Notes: generated by a model from the letters alone, not told the origin. 64,000 nt of DNA from Elusimicrobiaceae bacterium (GCA_017528825.1 JAFXOI010000001.1:62001-126000); one strand, 5' to 3'; counted from the first letter of the stretch, positions 1 through 8,994 are shown. Made by a program: numbers and translations.

Positions 1-6
1 AATATA

Positions 7-32
7 CCCCGCGCAAGCGGGGTTTATTTTTA
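7..32. terminator. Hairpin with T-rich tail at window edge
   Basis: CCCCGC (7-12) pairs with GCGGGG (17-22) around a GCAA loop, followed by a T-rich run on the plus strand. It best fits a rightward gene outside the window; on the minus strand it could serve the DUF3536 gene, although the T tail is poor in that direction. Confidence 0.6.
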
Positions 33-55
33 TGAGGAAGTGTTCGGGCCAAAAC

Positions 56-2425
56 TTATATTTCAATTTTTAGCTTATGAGCCAGTGCTTTCAAAATACT
101 TTTTCCGCGGGCCGCAACGCTTAGCTTTTCCAGCCCTTGAAATACTTTTAACTGCACTTGATAATAGTTTGGCGTAAAGCCAAAAATATCAATATAGTTT
201 AAGAACTCCACCAATTTTACCGCCGCTTCTATTTGTTGCGGTTGTTGCCAGAACTCCTGCGCAAAAGCCTCTAACTTTTGCTCCACAATCGGGTTAATCT
301 TTTTCATGTCCAGCTTTAACCCCAGCGCATGCACATCTTCCAGTAATTCTTCGATTGCATGGACATCTATTTCTTTTTGCTGGAGTTCGGTTTGCAAATC
401 AGAAGTGAGTACAAAATCCGCCACAGCCGCAAAAGCAGCCGGCAAAGGGGCTCCTACATATTTTAACCCGCGCACAGCCGGATATTGTACTTCAAAAATA
501 CGGTCAAATCCTTCTGTGGTTTGTTTTTCCACCCGGTGCAACAAACGGCTCAGCACTTCGCGCCGGACATCGGCAAACAAAGAATTAAACGGATAAATAT
601 GCTTAAAAGCGCGGGAGATTTCTTCCTGCAATTGTGCCGCCGAGCCATGCTGCATGGTATTTTTTAAGGAAGCAAAAATTTCCTGTTCATTAACTTCGTT
701 GGCAGGAGCCGTACCGCAAGTGATACAAAATTCCTGATGCGTATATCCCACCGCAAACACCACGTCTTTCTCTTCTAATGTAATGATATTTTTGATGTGC
801 ATGCCGCCTGTCATCACACTGGCCTGACTAGATTTATTTACCACACAGCGGTAATGGCTAATCTCACAGCCGTACATAGGCAAAGGATCTTTGTCCATTG
901 CTCCGTAGTGCAAGGCAATTTGCAAGGCGGTTTTTTCCAAAGACATACGAGACGGACGCACGTATTTTTCATACACGGCCGCGCCGTTTTTCAAACTCTT
1001 TACATTGCTGGGGGCCGCTTTTAACATTTGTACAAAATGTTCTTCCAGTTCCTTGCCACCCACTTGGACATGTAACTCCAAAGCACGCGAAGCATATTGT
1101 AAAATCTGTACTGTTTCCAACCCGCTGATTTCATCAAAAAACCAACCACAACTGGTGTACATCAGCAAGGCCGCCCGTTGCATTTCCAGTAATTTAAGTG
1201 CGGTACTGCGGTCCCGCCAAGCTGTTTCCGTAGCATGCCGCAAGAAAAAGCGGTGCTGGGCGTCCAAACTGCGGTCTAAAATCAGTTCTATATAATCGTT
1301 TCGTGCTGCCCACGGATCTTTGAAATATTCACGGCCTTTATTTTCAAAAGTCAGGGCCATCTCATCGCGAATAAAATCTAATGCGGCACGCAATGGAGCA
1401 CGCCATTTCTGATGCCAGCCGGCTCGACCTGAATTACATCCGCAGTCACTGCGCCAACGTTCCACTCCGTGAAAGCAACTCCACGATGTATTTTCAATAA
1501 TTTCCGCTTCATATTCAGGCGGATATTTTTCTAAAAATTCCCCATACACCGTCAGTTGAACATCCGGCATATCTTGTATGATTTCCAAACAACTGGCCAA
1601 AGCCATATCGGCAAATTTTTGATGATGTCCGTAGGTTTCTCCGTCGGTAGCAATATGTACCAACTGCGGGCCTTTGTCATCGCTATAAGTACCGATTAAA
1701 CGATTGACCAAATTTTCTCCGCTTTTAAGCGTATCGGAAAAAGCAATTCCTTGTGATACCGGCCCGTCATAAAAGAACAAAGCTATTTTTTTGCCCGACG
1801 GCAAATTGCACAAGTAAGCCCGTTTAGGATCTACCTTGGCGCCAGATACATCCGTCCATTGTTTTTGCCCTATCTTGCGCACGCGGGCACATTGACCCGG
1901 TGCCAAAATTACATATTTTAATCCGTGCGCCGCCAATACTTCCAAGGTTTCGGTATTGCAGGCTGTTTCGGCTAGCCACATAGCTTCTGCGTCTCGTCCA
2001 AAACGGGTTTTGAAATCATACAGGCCCCATTTGACCTGTGTTTCTTTATCCCGCCCGTTGGCCAGCGGCATAATGATGTGATTATATACTTGTGCAATGG
2101 CAGAACCATGTCCGCCAAAGAGTTGACGGCTTTGTTTATCCGAATCTAAAACGGCTTGGTACACTTGCGGGGCATTTTCTTGCATCCACGATAAAAGCGT
2201 CGGGCCGAAATTGAAACTGATATGCGCATAGTTATTAACCAGACGAACCAATTCTCCCTTCTCATTGAGTACGCGCGCAACCGCGTTGGGGCCATAACAC
2301 TCGGCAGTAATGCGAGCGTTCCAATCATGAAAAGGGGCCGCGCTGTCTTGGCGTTCGATAGTTTCCAGCCAAGCATTTTCGCGGGGAGGTTGATAAAAAT
2401 GTCCGTGAATGCAAAGATATTTCAT
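56..2425 (-). CDS. DUF3536 / glycoside hydrolase family 57-like protein
   Basis: Large cytoplasmic protein of 789 aa with no signal peptide. The N-terminus MKYLCIHGHFYQPPRENAW and the later ATDGETYGHH motif are typical of the GH57-related DUF3536 proteins, whose relatives act on alpha-1,4-glucans (amylase or glucanotransferase chemistry). The exact reaction is unknown. The open frame extends 12 codons upstream, but the family N-terminus begins at the Met encoded at 2425, so that start is chosen. It stands alone, divergent from phoH. A role in glycogen turnover alongside the glucan phosphorylase at 25119 is an inference. Confidence 0.85.
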   Translation of the reverse strand: MKYLCIHGHFYQPPRENAWLETIERQDSAAPFHDWNARITAECYGPNAVARVLNEKGELVRLVNNYAHISFNFGPTLLSWMQENAPQVYQAVLDSDKQSRQLFGGHGSAIAQVYNHIIMPLANGRDKETQVKWGLYDFKTRFGRDAEAMWLAETACNTETLEVLAAHGLKYVILAPGQCARVRKIGQKQWTDVSGAKVDPKRAYLCNLPSGKKIALFFYDGPVSQGIAFSDTLKSGENLVNRLIGTYSDDKGPQLVHIATDGETYGHHQKFADMALASCLEIIQDMPDVQLTVYGEFLEKYPPEYEAEIIENTSWSCFHGVERWRSDCGCNSGRAGWHQKWRAPLRAALDFIRDEMALTFENKGREYFKDPWAARNDYIELILDRSLDAQHRFFLRHATETAWRDRSTALKLLEMQRAALLMYTSCGWFFDEISGLETVQILQYASRALELHVQVGGKELEEHFVQMLKAAPSNVKSLKNGAAVYEKYVRPSRMSLEKTALQIALHYGAMDKDPLPMYGCEISHYRCVVNKSSQASVMTGGMHIKNIITLEEKDVVFAVGYTHQEFCITCGTAPANEVNEQEIFASLKNTMQHGSAAQLQEEISRAFKHIYPFNSLFADVRREVLSRLLHRVEKQTTEGFDRIFEVQYPAVRGLKYVGAPLPAAFAAVADFVLTSDLQTELQQKEIDVHAIEELLEDVHALGLKLDMKKINPIVEQKLEAFAQEFWQQPQQIEAAVKLVEFLNYIDIFGFTPNYYQVQLKVFQGLEKLSVAARGKSILKALAHKLKIEI

Positions 2426-2478
2426 AAGTATATTGTAGCGTATTGAAGGCCATCTGTGCACAGGTGTGTAAAAAAAAC

Positions 2479-2507
2479 TTGATTAAAAGCCGCACAAACT
2501 CTATACT
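2479..2507 (+). promoter_or_regulatory. Sigma70-type promoter of the PhoH-like gene
   Basis: TTGATT (2479-2484) and TATACT (2502-2507) are separated by 17 nt. A GAGGTG ribosome site at 2536-2541 then precedes the ATG at 2546. One of the few places in the window with both a clear -35 and a clear -10. Confidence 0.7.
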
Positions 2508-2545
2508 ATAGGTATCCGGCCGCGCAGGCGGCTATGAGGTGAAAT

Positions 2546-3871
2546 ATGAAAAAAACATTTATTTTAGACACCAATGTTTTGTTGCATGATGTAGATTCTA
2601 TCTACGCCTTCGAAGATAATGATATTGTTATTCCGATGGTCGTCATTGAAGAATTGGACCAGTTCAAAAGCGAAGGCGACACCCGCGGCAGGAACGCCCG
2701 CATTGTCTCCCGAGAGTTAGATGCCCTGCGTCAAAAAGGCCGGTTAAACGAAGGCGTGAAATTACCCAAGGGCGGCATGTTGAAAATTGAACTGGATAAA
2801 ACCAACATTTTACCGCAAGCATTGTCCTTAAATAAATCCGACAATTCCATTTTGAACATTGCCTACACCATGGCCAAAAAAGAGGGCTCTTATAGAAAAG
2901 CACAGGCCCCCGTTATCGTGGTGACTAAAGATATTAATATGCGCTTAAAAGCAGAGGCTTTGGGCCTTGCGGCGCAAGATTACACGTCGGACAAAGTAAA
3001 CGTAGATGAACTATACACCGGCGTAGCGGAAGTGGAAGTTCCTGCCGAAAAAATAGATGCTTTTTACCGCGACAAAAAATTATCTTTGCCCAAAGATACC
3101 TATTTTCCCAATCAGTTTTTGATTTTGAAAGCCGCCGGAGATGCCAAAAAGTCCGCTATCGGACGTGTGTCTAATCACGGCGAACTTTTGCTCAAACCGC
3201 TTTCAACTCAAGAACCGGTAGCCTGGGGCATTAAACCCTTAAACAAAGAACAGCGCTTTGCCATGGAATTATTGCTCGATGATAGTTTGGACATTGTGAC
3301 CTTGGTCGGCACCGCAGGCACCGGTAAAACGTTAATTACGTTAGCCACCGGATTGCAACGCACCATGGACGAAAATGCATATCGCCGCATGGTCGTGTGC
3401 CGCTCTATCGTACCGGTGGGAAAAGATTTGGGTTTTTTACCCGGAACGAAAGAAGAGAAATTGGAAGCATGGATGGGCGCCATTTATGACAACTTGGCAT
3501 TCCTAGCAGACCGCAAAAACCCGGAAGAAGGCGAGGAAAAAGCGCATTACCTGTTAGATAGCGGTAAGATTGAAATCGCTTCCGTAACGCATATGCGCGG
3601 ACGCTCTCTGCCGGGACAATATATGATTGTCGATGATGCCCAAAACCTCACACCGCACGAAATGAAAACTATTTTGACTCGCGCCGGAGAAGGCACCAAA
3701 ATCATCATCACGGGCGACCCGTATCAAATTGATACGCCGTACTTAGATGTGGAATCCAACGGATTGACCTATATTGTGGACCGCTTAAAAGGCCAACCCT
3801 CTTACGGGCATATCACGTTTACCAAGACAGAACGCAGCCGCCTGGCGGATATGGCCTCCAAATTGTTGTAA
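2546..3871 (+). CDS. PhoH-like PIN-domain ATPase
   Basis: Two-domain protein of 441 aa. Residues about 1-150 form a PIN nuclease-like domain (FILDTNVLLHD, IPMVVIEELDQFK, later VVTKDINMRLKA). Residues about 230-441 form a PhoH P-loop ATPase with Walker A GTAGTGKT at 255-262, a VDDAQNL Walker B-like motif and a TGDPYQID sensor motif. This architecture matches the YlaK/PhoH2 family, linked to RNA unwinding and cleavage. Monocistronic, with its own promoter and a GAGGTG ribosome site. The PIN acidic residues (DTN, EEL) look intact, so nuclease activity is plausible. Target unknown. Confidence 0.9.
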   Translation: MKKTFILDTNVLLHDVDSIYAFEDNDIVIPMVVIEELDQFKSEGDTRGRNARIVSRELDALRQKGRLNEGVKLPKGGMLKIELDKTNILPQALSLNKSDNSILNIAYTMAKKEGSYRKAQAPVIVVTKDINMRLKAEALGLAAQDYTSDKVNVDELYTGVAEVEVPAEKIDAFYRDKKLSLPKDTYFPNQFLILKAAGDAKKSAIGRVSNHGELLLKPLSTQEPVAWGIKPLNKEQRFAMELLLDDSLDIVTLVGTAGTGKTLITLATGLQRTMDENAYRRMVVCRSIVPVGKDLGFLPGTKEEKLEAWMGAIYDNLAFLADRKNPEEGEEKAHYLLDSGKIEIASVTHMRGRSLPGQYMIVDDAQNLTPHEMKTILTRAGEGTKIIITGDPYQIDTPYLDVESNGLTYIVDRLKGQPSYGHITFTKTERSRLADMASKLL

Positions 3872-3896
3872 TTTTCAATAATTGGAATCAATTCAT

Positions 3897-3923
3897 AAAT
3901 CCCCGTCGTAAAGACGGGGATTT
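3897..3923. terminator. Bidirectional terminator between phoH-like gene and pseudopilin
   Basis: AAATCCCCGTC (3897-3907) pairs perfectly with GACGGGGATTT (3913-3923) around GTAAA. T-rich on the plus side and A-rich on the other, so it can stop both convergent genes. Confidence 0.85.
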
Positions 3924-3936
3924 ATTTAATCATCTG

Positions 3937-4434
3937 TTAATTTAGCACACAGCCATTACCGCTTGGCGTATTAACTAAATGTCCTCCATAAGGAACGCAA
4001 TCTTTTGCAGTAAATCCCCAAGGAGTTGTTGCATTAGCCGCAGTTGCTCTTCTTAATTGATAGGATTGATCCGTAGCAGTGTAGACACCAGTCCAAGAAT
4101 ATATTACTCCCATAACGTCATCCTTTTTGTACGTACGTAGACTCACCTGACAAGATCGAAAAGTTGCATTTTCCGGTGCTAAACAACTAATGTCATATTT
4201 ATTCATCACATTCTGTCCAAAATTCAATACTAACCCCGAAGTGTCTGCAGGGTATTGACCTGTTTCTAAACGATATGCTTCACCCGCTTCATAGAGAGAA
4301 TGAGCTATTACTTTCATCTCAGTTATTTTTGCTTTTGTGACTGCCTTCTCATATTGCGGCAAGGCAATCGCTGACAAAATACCGATAATGAGTACTACTA
4401 CCAGTAATTCAATCAAAGTAAAACCTTTTTTCAT
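3937..4434 (-). CDS. Type IV pilin-like (pseudopilin) protein
   Basis: 165 aa. It starts MKKGFTLIELLVVVLIIGIL: a two-lysine class III leader with prepilin peptidase cleavage expected after Gly4, Glu at mature position 5, then a hydrophobic assembly helix ending in ALPQYEKAV. The rest is a variable globular head with several cysteines (SCLAPE, FRSCQ, KDCVPYGG, GNGCVLN). A good ribosome site (AGGAGC) precedes the ATG. The gene stands alone, with no pilus assembly genes nearby, like the other five pseudopilins in the window. Whether it forms a pilus, a type II secretion pseudopilus or a surface adhesin cannot be decided. Confidence 0.9.
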   Translation of the reverse strand: MKKGFTLIELLVVVLIIGILSAIALPQYEKAVTKAKITEMKVIAHSLYEAGEAYRLETGQYPADTSGLVLNFGQNVMNKYDISCLAPENATFRSCQVSLRTYKKDDVMGVIYSWTGVYTATDQSYQLRRATAANATTPWGFTAKDCVPYGGHLVNTPSGNGCVLN

Positions 4435-4568
4435 AGTTAGGCTCCTTGAAAGTTAATTCTAACACTACTTAATAATGTAATCGAAAAGAAACAATATATC
4501 AAGTCCTTTCCTTTATCGACAAAAAGACAATATCGCCCGTCTATCAGACGAGGTGTTACACCTACAAA

Positions 4569-5015
4569 TTATTTTTCTTCTGTTTCGGGTTCTTCGGCCG
4601 GCTCAATATGTAAGGAAGAAAGTAGCATTTCCACCAGCCGGATATCGCTGGGGTATTGCACCAACTCACGCGCTTTAAGTAGTGACACCCACCGAATAGA
4701 CAAAATTTCCGACGCATCATGTTTACCAATGCGTCCCAGTTTTTTCATTAAATACCACTGCACCATTTTTTTGATGTAATTACCTTGGAAGGTGAAAGCA
4801 TATTTTACGCGAATCATCGGCCGGACGATAACGGCTTTGTAGCCGGTTTCTTCCAGCACTTCGCGCAGGGCCGCCTGACGGGGAGTTTCCCCTGCCTCAA
4901 TATGGCCTTTGGGAAAAGTCCATATTTTTTTGCCCTTCATATTTTTTACTTGCACCAGTAATACTTTTCGTCCGTCCAGTATCACACCGCCGCAAGAAAA
5001 TTCAGATACTATCAT
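4569..5015 (-). CDS. NUDIX hydrolase
   Basis: 148 aa with a complete Nudix box: G37, E43, then REVLEETG at 51-58, fitting GX5EX7REUXEEXGU. Such enzymes hydrolyse a nucleoside diphosphate linked to another moiety; small stand-alone members with this N-terminus resemble Ap4A or ADP-ribose/NTP pyrophosphatases. Its ATG overlaps the gatA stop by 4 nt, so it is translationally coupled as the last gene of gatC-gatA-nudix. An acidic tail (EPAEEPETEEK) ends the protein. Substrate not predictable. Confidence 0.88.
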   Translation of the reverse strand: MIVSEFSCGGVILDGRKVLLVQVKNMKGKKIWTFPKGHIEAGETPRQAALREVLEETGYKAVIVRPMIRVKYAFTFQGNYIKKMVQWYLMKKLGRIGKHDASEILSIRWVSLLKARELVQYPSDIRLVEMLLSSLHIEPAEEPETEEK

Positions 5016-6427
5016 GCTTTCTTCTCAAAATGATACGCCGCATTTAATATTTTTTCTTCCTGCAAAATCGGCCCGTAGAATTGCAAGCCAATCGGCAATC
5101 CCCGTTTATCCTTTCCGCACGGAACACTGATACCGGCCAGTCCACCGATATTTCCCTGACAAGTATATAAGTCTGCCAAATAAACCGCCAGCGGATTATC
5201 GGCATGTTCGCCCAGCTTAAAAGCGGTCATCGGAGAAGTAGGCGTCAAGATGACATCTACCTGCTCAAATGCTTTTACGAAATCTTGTTTAATCAGCTCT
5301 CGCACTTTGACTGCCTGCAAATAACAATCCGCGTAATTTTCCGCTTTCAATGCCGTAGCTCCAATAATAATACGTTTTTTCACCTCGACGCCAAAAGGCG
5401 CGCGGGATACTTCGTAGTAATCGTTCAGATTAGAGGTAGTCTGGTCATTATAGCCATATCGGATACCGTCAAAGCGGGCTAAGTTGGAGCTCGCTTCTGC
5501 GCTGGTAATAATATAGTAGCACGGGGCCGAATATTTGGCATGTGGCACTTCAATATCTACCAATTGAGCACCCAATTGCTTCAGTTGCTCAGCCGCTTGC
5601 AAAACCGCCGTTTTAATCTGCGGATCTAAATCGTCCAAAAATCCTTTGGGCATGCCGACTTTGAGCCCTTTAATATCCTTCGTAAAATGCTGACTAAATG
5701 CAGGCACTTCATCGGGAAGAGAGGTGGAATCATTTTCATCCCGGCCGCATAACACTTCCAGCATACGCGCCGCACCGGCCACATCAGAAGCAAGCACACC
5801 AACCTGATCTGCTCCGGAAGAAAATGCCACTACTCCATAACGAGAAATACGCCCATAACCGGGTTTAATGCCCACTACGCCGCAAAAAGCCGCCGGTTGA
5901 CGCACTGATCCGCCTGTATCGGTGCCCAAAGCCGCCGGTACCATACCGGCCGCCACGGCCGCGGCACTACCCCCCGAACTACCGCCGGGTACTCGTTGAG
6001 TATCTACAGGGTTGCGGGCCGGTCCATAGACAGAGGTTTGGTTACTGCTACCCATGGCAAATTCATCCATATTGGTGCGCCCGACAATAATTGCATCGGC
6101 CGCCAACAATTTATTGACTACCGTGGAATTGTACGGCGCAACGTAACTGGCCAACATCTTGGAACAACAGGTCGCTTTGTGCCCTTTATATAAAATGTTA
6201 TCTTTAATTCCTACCGGCACTCCGGCTAACAATCCTAATTTTTCTCCGCGGGCACGGCGCGCATCTATTTCATCCGCGCGTTGCAAAGCCTCTTCCGCCC
6301 ATACCTCTACAAAAGCGTTCAAAGTAGGATTTAATTTTTCAATAGCGGCTAAGGCCTCTTCCACCGCGGCGCGGGCCGTTTGAGCTCCGGTTTGTACAGC
6401 GTGTGCAATTTCCAATACTGTTTTCAT
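5012..6427 (-). CDS. gatA: Asp/Glu-tRNA(Asn/Gln) amidotransferase subunit A
   Basis: 471 aa amidase-signature protein. The catalytic triad is visible as K75 (VGIKDN), the cis-Ser S150 in GGSSGGS and the nucleophile S174 in DTGGS. GatA releases ammonia from glutamine, and GatB uses it to convert mischarged Glu-tRNA(Gln) or Asp-tRNA(Asn). It directly follows gatC without a gap and overlaps the Nudix gene; gatB is not in this window. The length is normal for the family. Confidence 0.97.
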   Translation of the reverse strand: MKTVLEIAHAVQTGAQTARAAVEEALAAIEKLNPTLNAFVEVWAEEALQRADEIDARRARGEKLGLLAGVPVGIKDNILYKGHKATCCSKMLASYVAPYNSTVVNKLLAADAIIVGRTNMDEFAMGSSNQTSVYGPARNPVDTQRVPGGSSGGSAAAVAAGMVPAALGTDTGGSVRQPAAFCGVVGIKPGYGRISRYGVVAFSSGADQVGVLASDVAGAARMLEVLCGRDENDSTSLPDEVPAFSQHFTKDIKGLKVGMPKGFLDDLDPQIKTAVLQAAEQLKQLGAQLVDIEVPHAKYSAPCYYIITSAEASSNLARFDGIRYGYNDQTTSNLNDYYEVSRAPFGVEVKKRIIIGATALKAENYADCYLQAVKVRELIKQDFVKAFEQVDVILTPTSPMTAFKLGEHADNPLAVYLADLYTCQGNIGGLAGISVPCGKDKRGLPIGLQFYGPILQEEKILNAAYHFEKKA

Positions 6428-6709
6428 TTAGAGCACCTTTTTCACCTTGGCACAATGGCCTTCTTTGGCAGGGAATGCCGCCACCAACGCTTCCGCCAGC
6501 GGCTCATCGGTAATGGGCTCGTCCGGGCGCAAATACGCCGCGCGAGCTAAAGATGTTTCCGGCACCGCAGTAGTATCTACTTCAGCCAGCTCTTTCATCC
6601 AACCAAATAAATCTTGCAATTGTTTTTCATAGTCGGCTGTTTCTTGCTGGGTAAGACGGATTTTGGTCATACGGGCACATTGAGCCGCATTGTCTTTTTC
6701 TAATATCAT
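6428..6709 (-). CDS. gatC: Asp/Glu-tRNA(Asn/Gln) amidotransferase subunit C
   Basis: 93 aa, the usual size of GatC, the belt-like stabiliser of the GatA-GatB complex. Recognisable features are the helix with ...LFGWMKELAEVDT and the LRPDEP motif. An AGGAG ribosome site lies before the ATG at 6709, and the stop abuts the gatA ATG. First gene of the leftward gatC-gatA-nudix unit. Confidence 0.9.
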   Translation of the reverse strand: MILEKDNAAQCARMTKIRLTQQETADYEKQLQDLFGWMKELAEVDTTAVPETSLARAAYLRPDEPITDEPLAEALVAAFPAKEGHCAKVKKVL

Positions 6710-6783
6710 TTTGAGACACTCCTTTGAAAATACATTTTATATAATAATGGGGCAAGATGACTATAGGAAAAGGGGGTGTCACT

Positions 6784-6828
6784 ATGGGATGTGGATGCGG
6801 ATGCGGTGACGGCGGCAAAAAGAAATAA
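6784..6828 (+). CDS. 14-codon Cys/Gly-rich micro-ORF
   Basis: Reads MGCGCGCGDGGKKK and stops. An AGGGGG ribosome site (6771-6776) lies 7 nt before the ATG, which is strong for so short a frame. The alternating Gly-Cys pattern gives three cysteines suited to metal or redox chemistry, followed by a basic tail. It lies between the divergent gatC and a CD225-like gene that starts 32 nt further on with its own ribosome site. A tiny metal-binding peptide, a leader peptide or a chance ORF are all possible; the codon pattern and ribosome site favour translation. Confidence 0.5.
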   Translation: MGCGCGCGDGGKKK

Positions 6829-6860
6829 GCCGTTAAAATAAATAACTATGGAGGCAAAAA

Positions 6861-7211
6861 ATGAAACCCACTAAAACAGTACAGACGGATATTTCTACCC
6901 AAAATCCAACAAATCCGGGTGGCAGTAGCTGCAGAATAAATACACATTTCGTGTTGGCGGTGGTAGCGATTTGTTTGTCTTGTTTTACGGGCTTTTTTGC
7001 TATCCCGCTGGCCTTGGGTGCGCTGATTTTTTCTTTACGTGCCCAAGACCAGCTGACTCAAAATCAAGAAGAACTGGCCCGTCAAAGCGCGTGGTGGGCG
7101 GGACTATTTGGCTGGATAACGGTTTTGATTGCGATGCTTCCTATTTTGCTGATTATCTTTTTCGGCGGGGCTATTTTAGCGACGATTGGTGCGGCCCTGC
7201 ACGCGATGTGA
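6861..7211 (+). CDS. CD225/dispanin-like two-helix membrane protein
   Basis: 116 aa. The hydrophilic N-terminus (about 30 residues, Thr/Asn-rich with one Cys) is followed by two membrane segments at about 34-58 and 82-113. The loop between them (LRAQDQLTQNQEELARQSAWWAGLFGW) follows the CD225 pattern, in which a small residue-rich loop of SKVxxxxxxGDxxGA type links an intramembrane helix to a transmembrane helix. Function in bacteria is unknown. GGAGGC serves as ribosome site. It follows the micro-ORF and converges on a pseudopilin gene, with no terminator seen in the 5-nt gap. Confidence 0.65.
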   Translation: MKPTKTVQTDISTQNPTNPGGSSCRINTHFVLAVVAICLSCFTGFFAIPLALGALIFSLRAQDQLTQNQEELARQSAWWAGLFGWITVLIAMLPILLIIFFGGAILATIGAALHAM

Positions 7212-7216
7212 AAAGA

Positions 7217-7690
7217 TTAACAACAACCGCACTCGTCTGCAGTCACTTCCGGAATATTGAGTAGTTTAGCATAGTCCATCGTAGGATCATTTTCGGAACA
7301 AAAATTTCCACCCTGCGAAAGAACTAAAGTACCATTAAATCCTCTCACTGGGTCTGCTGCATCATAATAACAGATACAGACATTTTCATCTTTATACCCG
7401 GCTGTCGGGCCATAATATCCGGTATACCCATCCCCAGCATCGAACATAAAGTGATCCGTTTCCACTGGTACTTCAACTGCAAGAGACCCACTCCCAACGC
7501 TAGCACAGCCTGTTCCATTTTCTAAAGAACATACATCTTTTGCTTGTTTGAGTGATTTAAGCATAATTAAGGCTTCGGAAAAGCGTGCTTTGGCAACAGC
7601 TTTTTTATATTGTGGTAAAGCAATCGCGGACAAAATACCAATGATCAACACTACTACTAACAGTTCAATTAAGGTGAATCCTTTTTTCAT
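7217..7690 (-). CDS. Type IV pilin-like (pseudopilin) protein
   Basis: 157 aa from the MKKGFTLIELL start at 7690, with AGGAGG just upstream. The open frame extends 17 codons further, but the leader motif and ribosome site fix this start. Class III leader and hydrophobic helix as in the other copies, then a head domain ending in a CGCC motif. The variable head has a cysteine pair (DVCSLENGTGC) and VCICYYDAA, suggesting disulfides outside the cytoplasm. Single gene, no assembly genes nearby. Confidence 0.9.
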   Translation of the reverse strand: MKKGFTLIELLVVVLIIGILSAIALPQYKKAVAKARFSEALIMLKSLKQAKDVCSLENGTGCASVGSGSLAVEVPVETDHFMFDAGDGYTGYYGPTAGYKDENVCICYYDAADPVRGFNGTLVLSQGGNFCSENDPTMDYAKLLNIPEVTADECGCC

Positions 7691-7772
7691 ACAGCCTCCT
7701 TTGATAATTTTTTTAAATGATACTAAAAAAAAAAGTGTCAAGTCTTTTTTGAAAATTCCCTAAAACCCAAAC

Positions 7773-7802
7773 AAAAAAGAGCGGAACTATTCGTTCCGCT
7801 CT
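7773..7802 (-). terminator. Terminator of the gcv-to-rlmI operon
   Basis: On the minus strand AGAGCGGAAC pairs with GTTCCGCTCT around a 5-nt loop and is followed by a run of six T. It lies 20 nt after the rlmI stop. Confidence 0.9.
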
Positions 7803-7821
7803 CTGTCAAAATTACTTTCAA

Positions 7822-8994
7822 CTATTTCACTTGTATTAAGGCGAAGTGTAAATAATCTGTCTCCGGCATACCGATTAATACCGGATGGTCTTTAGCTTGG
7901 CCGCGCAGTTCCACTAGTACTGCACGTTTACCGGATTTGCTGACACCTTGGCGAATAATATCCACAAACAGTTCGCGCGAAATATGGTGCGAGCACGTAG
8001 AAAAAGCCAGATAACCGTTTTTCTCAAGCCCTTCCAAGGCCATCTTGACCAATTTAACATACAAGCCTACCGCTTGCGGTAAATTTTTGCGGCTTTTGGC
8101 AAAAGCCGGCGGATCTAACAGCACCATATCGGGTTGATCGGGCAGTTCTTTCTTTTTCATGGCAGAAAGCACGCGCTCCGCATCATCCCGGTGATACACG
8201 GCAATCTCTTTTACCCCGTTGAGCTCGGCATTTTTGTTGGCCAGTTCCACGGCCGCGGCGGAAGAATCCACTCCCCACACTTGTGCGGCCCCGTTCAAAG
8301 CCGCCACAATGCCAAAAGAACCGATGTACGAATATAAATCCACCACCAGTTTATCTTTGAAATAAGGTTTTAAGAAAGCGCGGTTTTCACGTTGGTCATA
8401 ATAATAACCGGTCTTTTGGCCTACGCGCAAAGGCACTTCAAATTTAGCTCCGTTTTCTTCAATCAGCACCGTATCCGGCACTTCCCCTACCACTTCGGGC
8501 GTATTGTTTAATCCCTCTAACCCGCGAAAAGCACTGTCCGCACGGAAATAAATGCCTTTGGGTTTAAAAATTTTCTTTAACGCGGCGATGATGGCTTCTT
8601 TTTGTTTTTCCATGCCGGCTGTTAAAATTTCCACCACCAAAATATCACCGAAACGATCTACAATCAGCCCGGGCAGTTGGTCACTTTCCCCGTAACACAT
8701 ACGGCCGTATTTTCGGACGCCGATTTCTTTACGCAAGTCATAAGCGGCGTCTAAATTTTGAAAGATAAAATCTTCCGGCAATTCTTCCGCCCCTTTTTGC
8801 ACCAAACGCACCGCAATTAAACTATGCGGATTAAAAAATCCGGTCCCCACGCAATTGCCATCGCTGTCGAGTACACGAACTAGCGTACCCGGCTCAATGG
8901 AAGTATCCAGATGGGCAATTTCATTGGAAAAAATCCAATAGTGCCCGGCTGCTATGCGGCGCTGTTCTTTGGGTTTGAGTTGTATTTCAAGCAT
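7822..8994 (-). CDS. rlmI: 23S rRNA (cytosine-5) methyltransferase, RlmI family
   Basis: 390 aa. The N-terminal PUA-like domain (about 1-75, GHYWIFSNEI) precedes a Rossmann SAM methyltransferase with VVDLYSYIGSFGI, a VLLDPPAFAKS substrate motif and FSTCSHH, where the catalytic Cys lies. The family methylates a cytosine of 23S rRNA (C1962 in E. coli). It overlaps pyrE by 8 nt and is the last gene before a strong terminator. Confidence 0.9.
   Translation of the reverse strand: MLEIQLKPKEQRRIAAGHYWIFSNEIAHLDTSIEPGTLVRVLDSDGNCVGTGFFNPHSLIAVRLVQKGAEELPEDFIFQNLDAAYDLRKEIGVRKYGRMCYGESDQLPGLIVDRFGDILVVEILTAGMEKQKEAIIAALKKIFKPKGIYFRADSAFRGLEGLNNTPEVVGEVPDTVLIEENGAKFEVPLRVGQKTGYYYDQRENRAFLKPYFKDKLVVDLYSYIGSFGIVAALNGAAQVWGVDSSAAAVELANKNAELNGVKEIAVYHRDDAERVLSAMKKKELPDQPDMVLLDPPAFAKSRKNLPQAVGLYVKLVKMALEGLEKNGYLAFSTCSHHISRELFVDIIRQGVSKSGKRAVLVELRGQAKDHPVLIGMPETDYLHFALIQVK

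Noticed and set aside
3208-3483. Reverse-strand ORF within the PhoH-like gene
   Set aside because: Antisense shadow of the conserved ATPase domain, with no ribosome site or family features.
4435-4568. Terminator between the Nudix gene and the pseudopilin
   Set aside because: A short CGTCTATCAGACG hairpin is present but lacks a proper T run in either direction, so it was not annotated.
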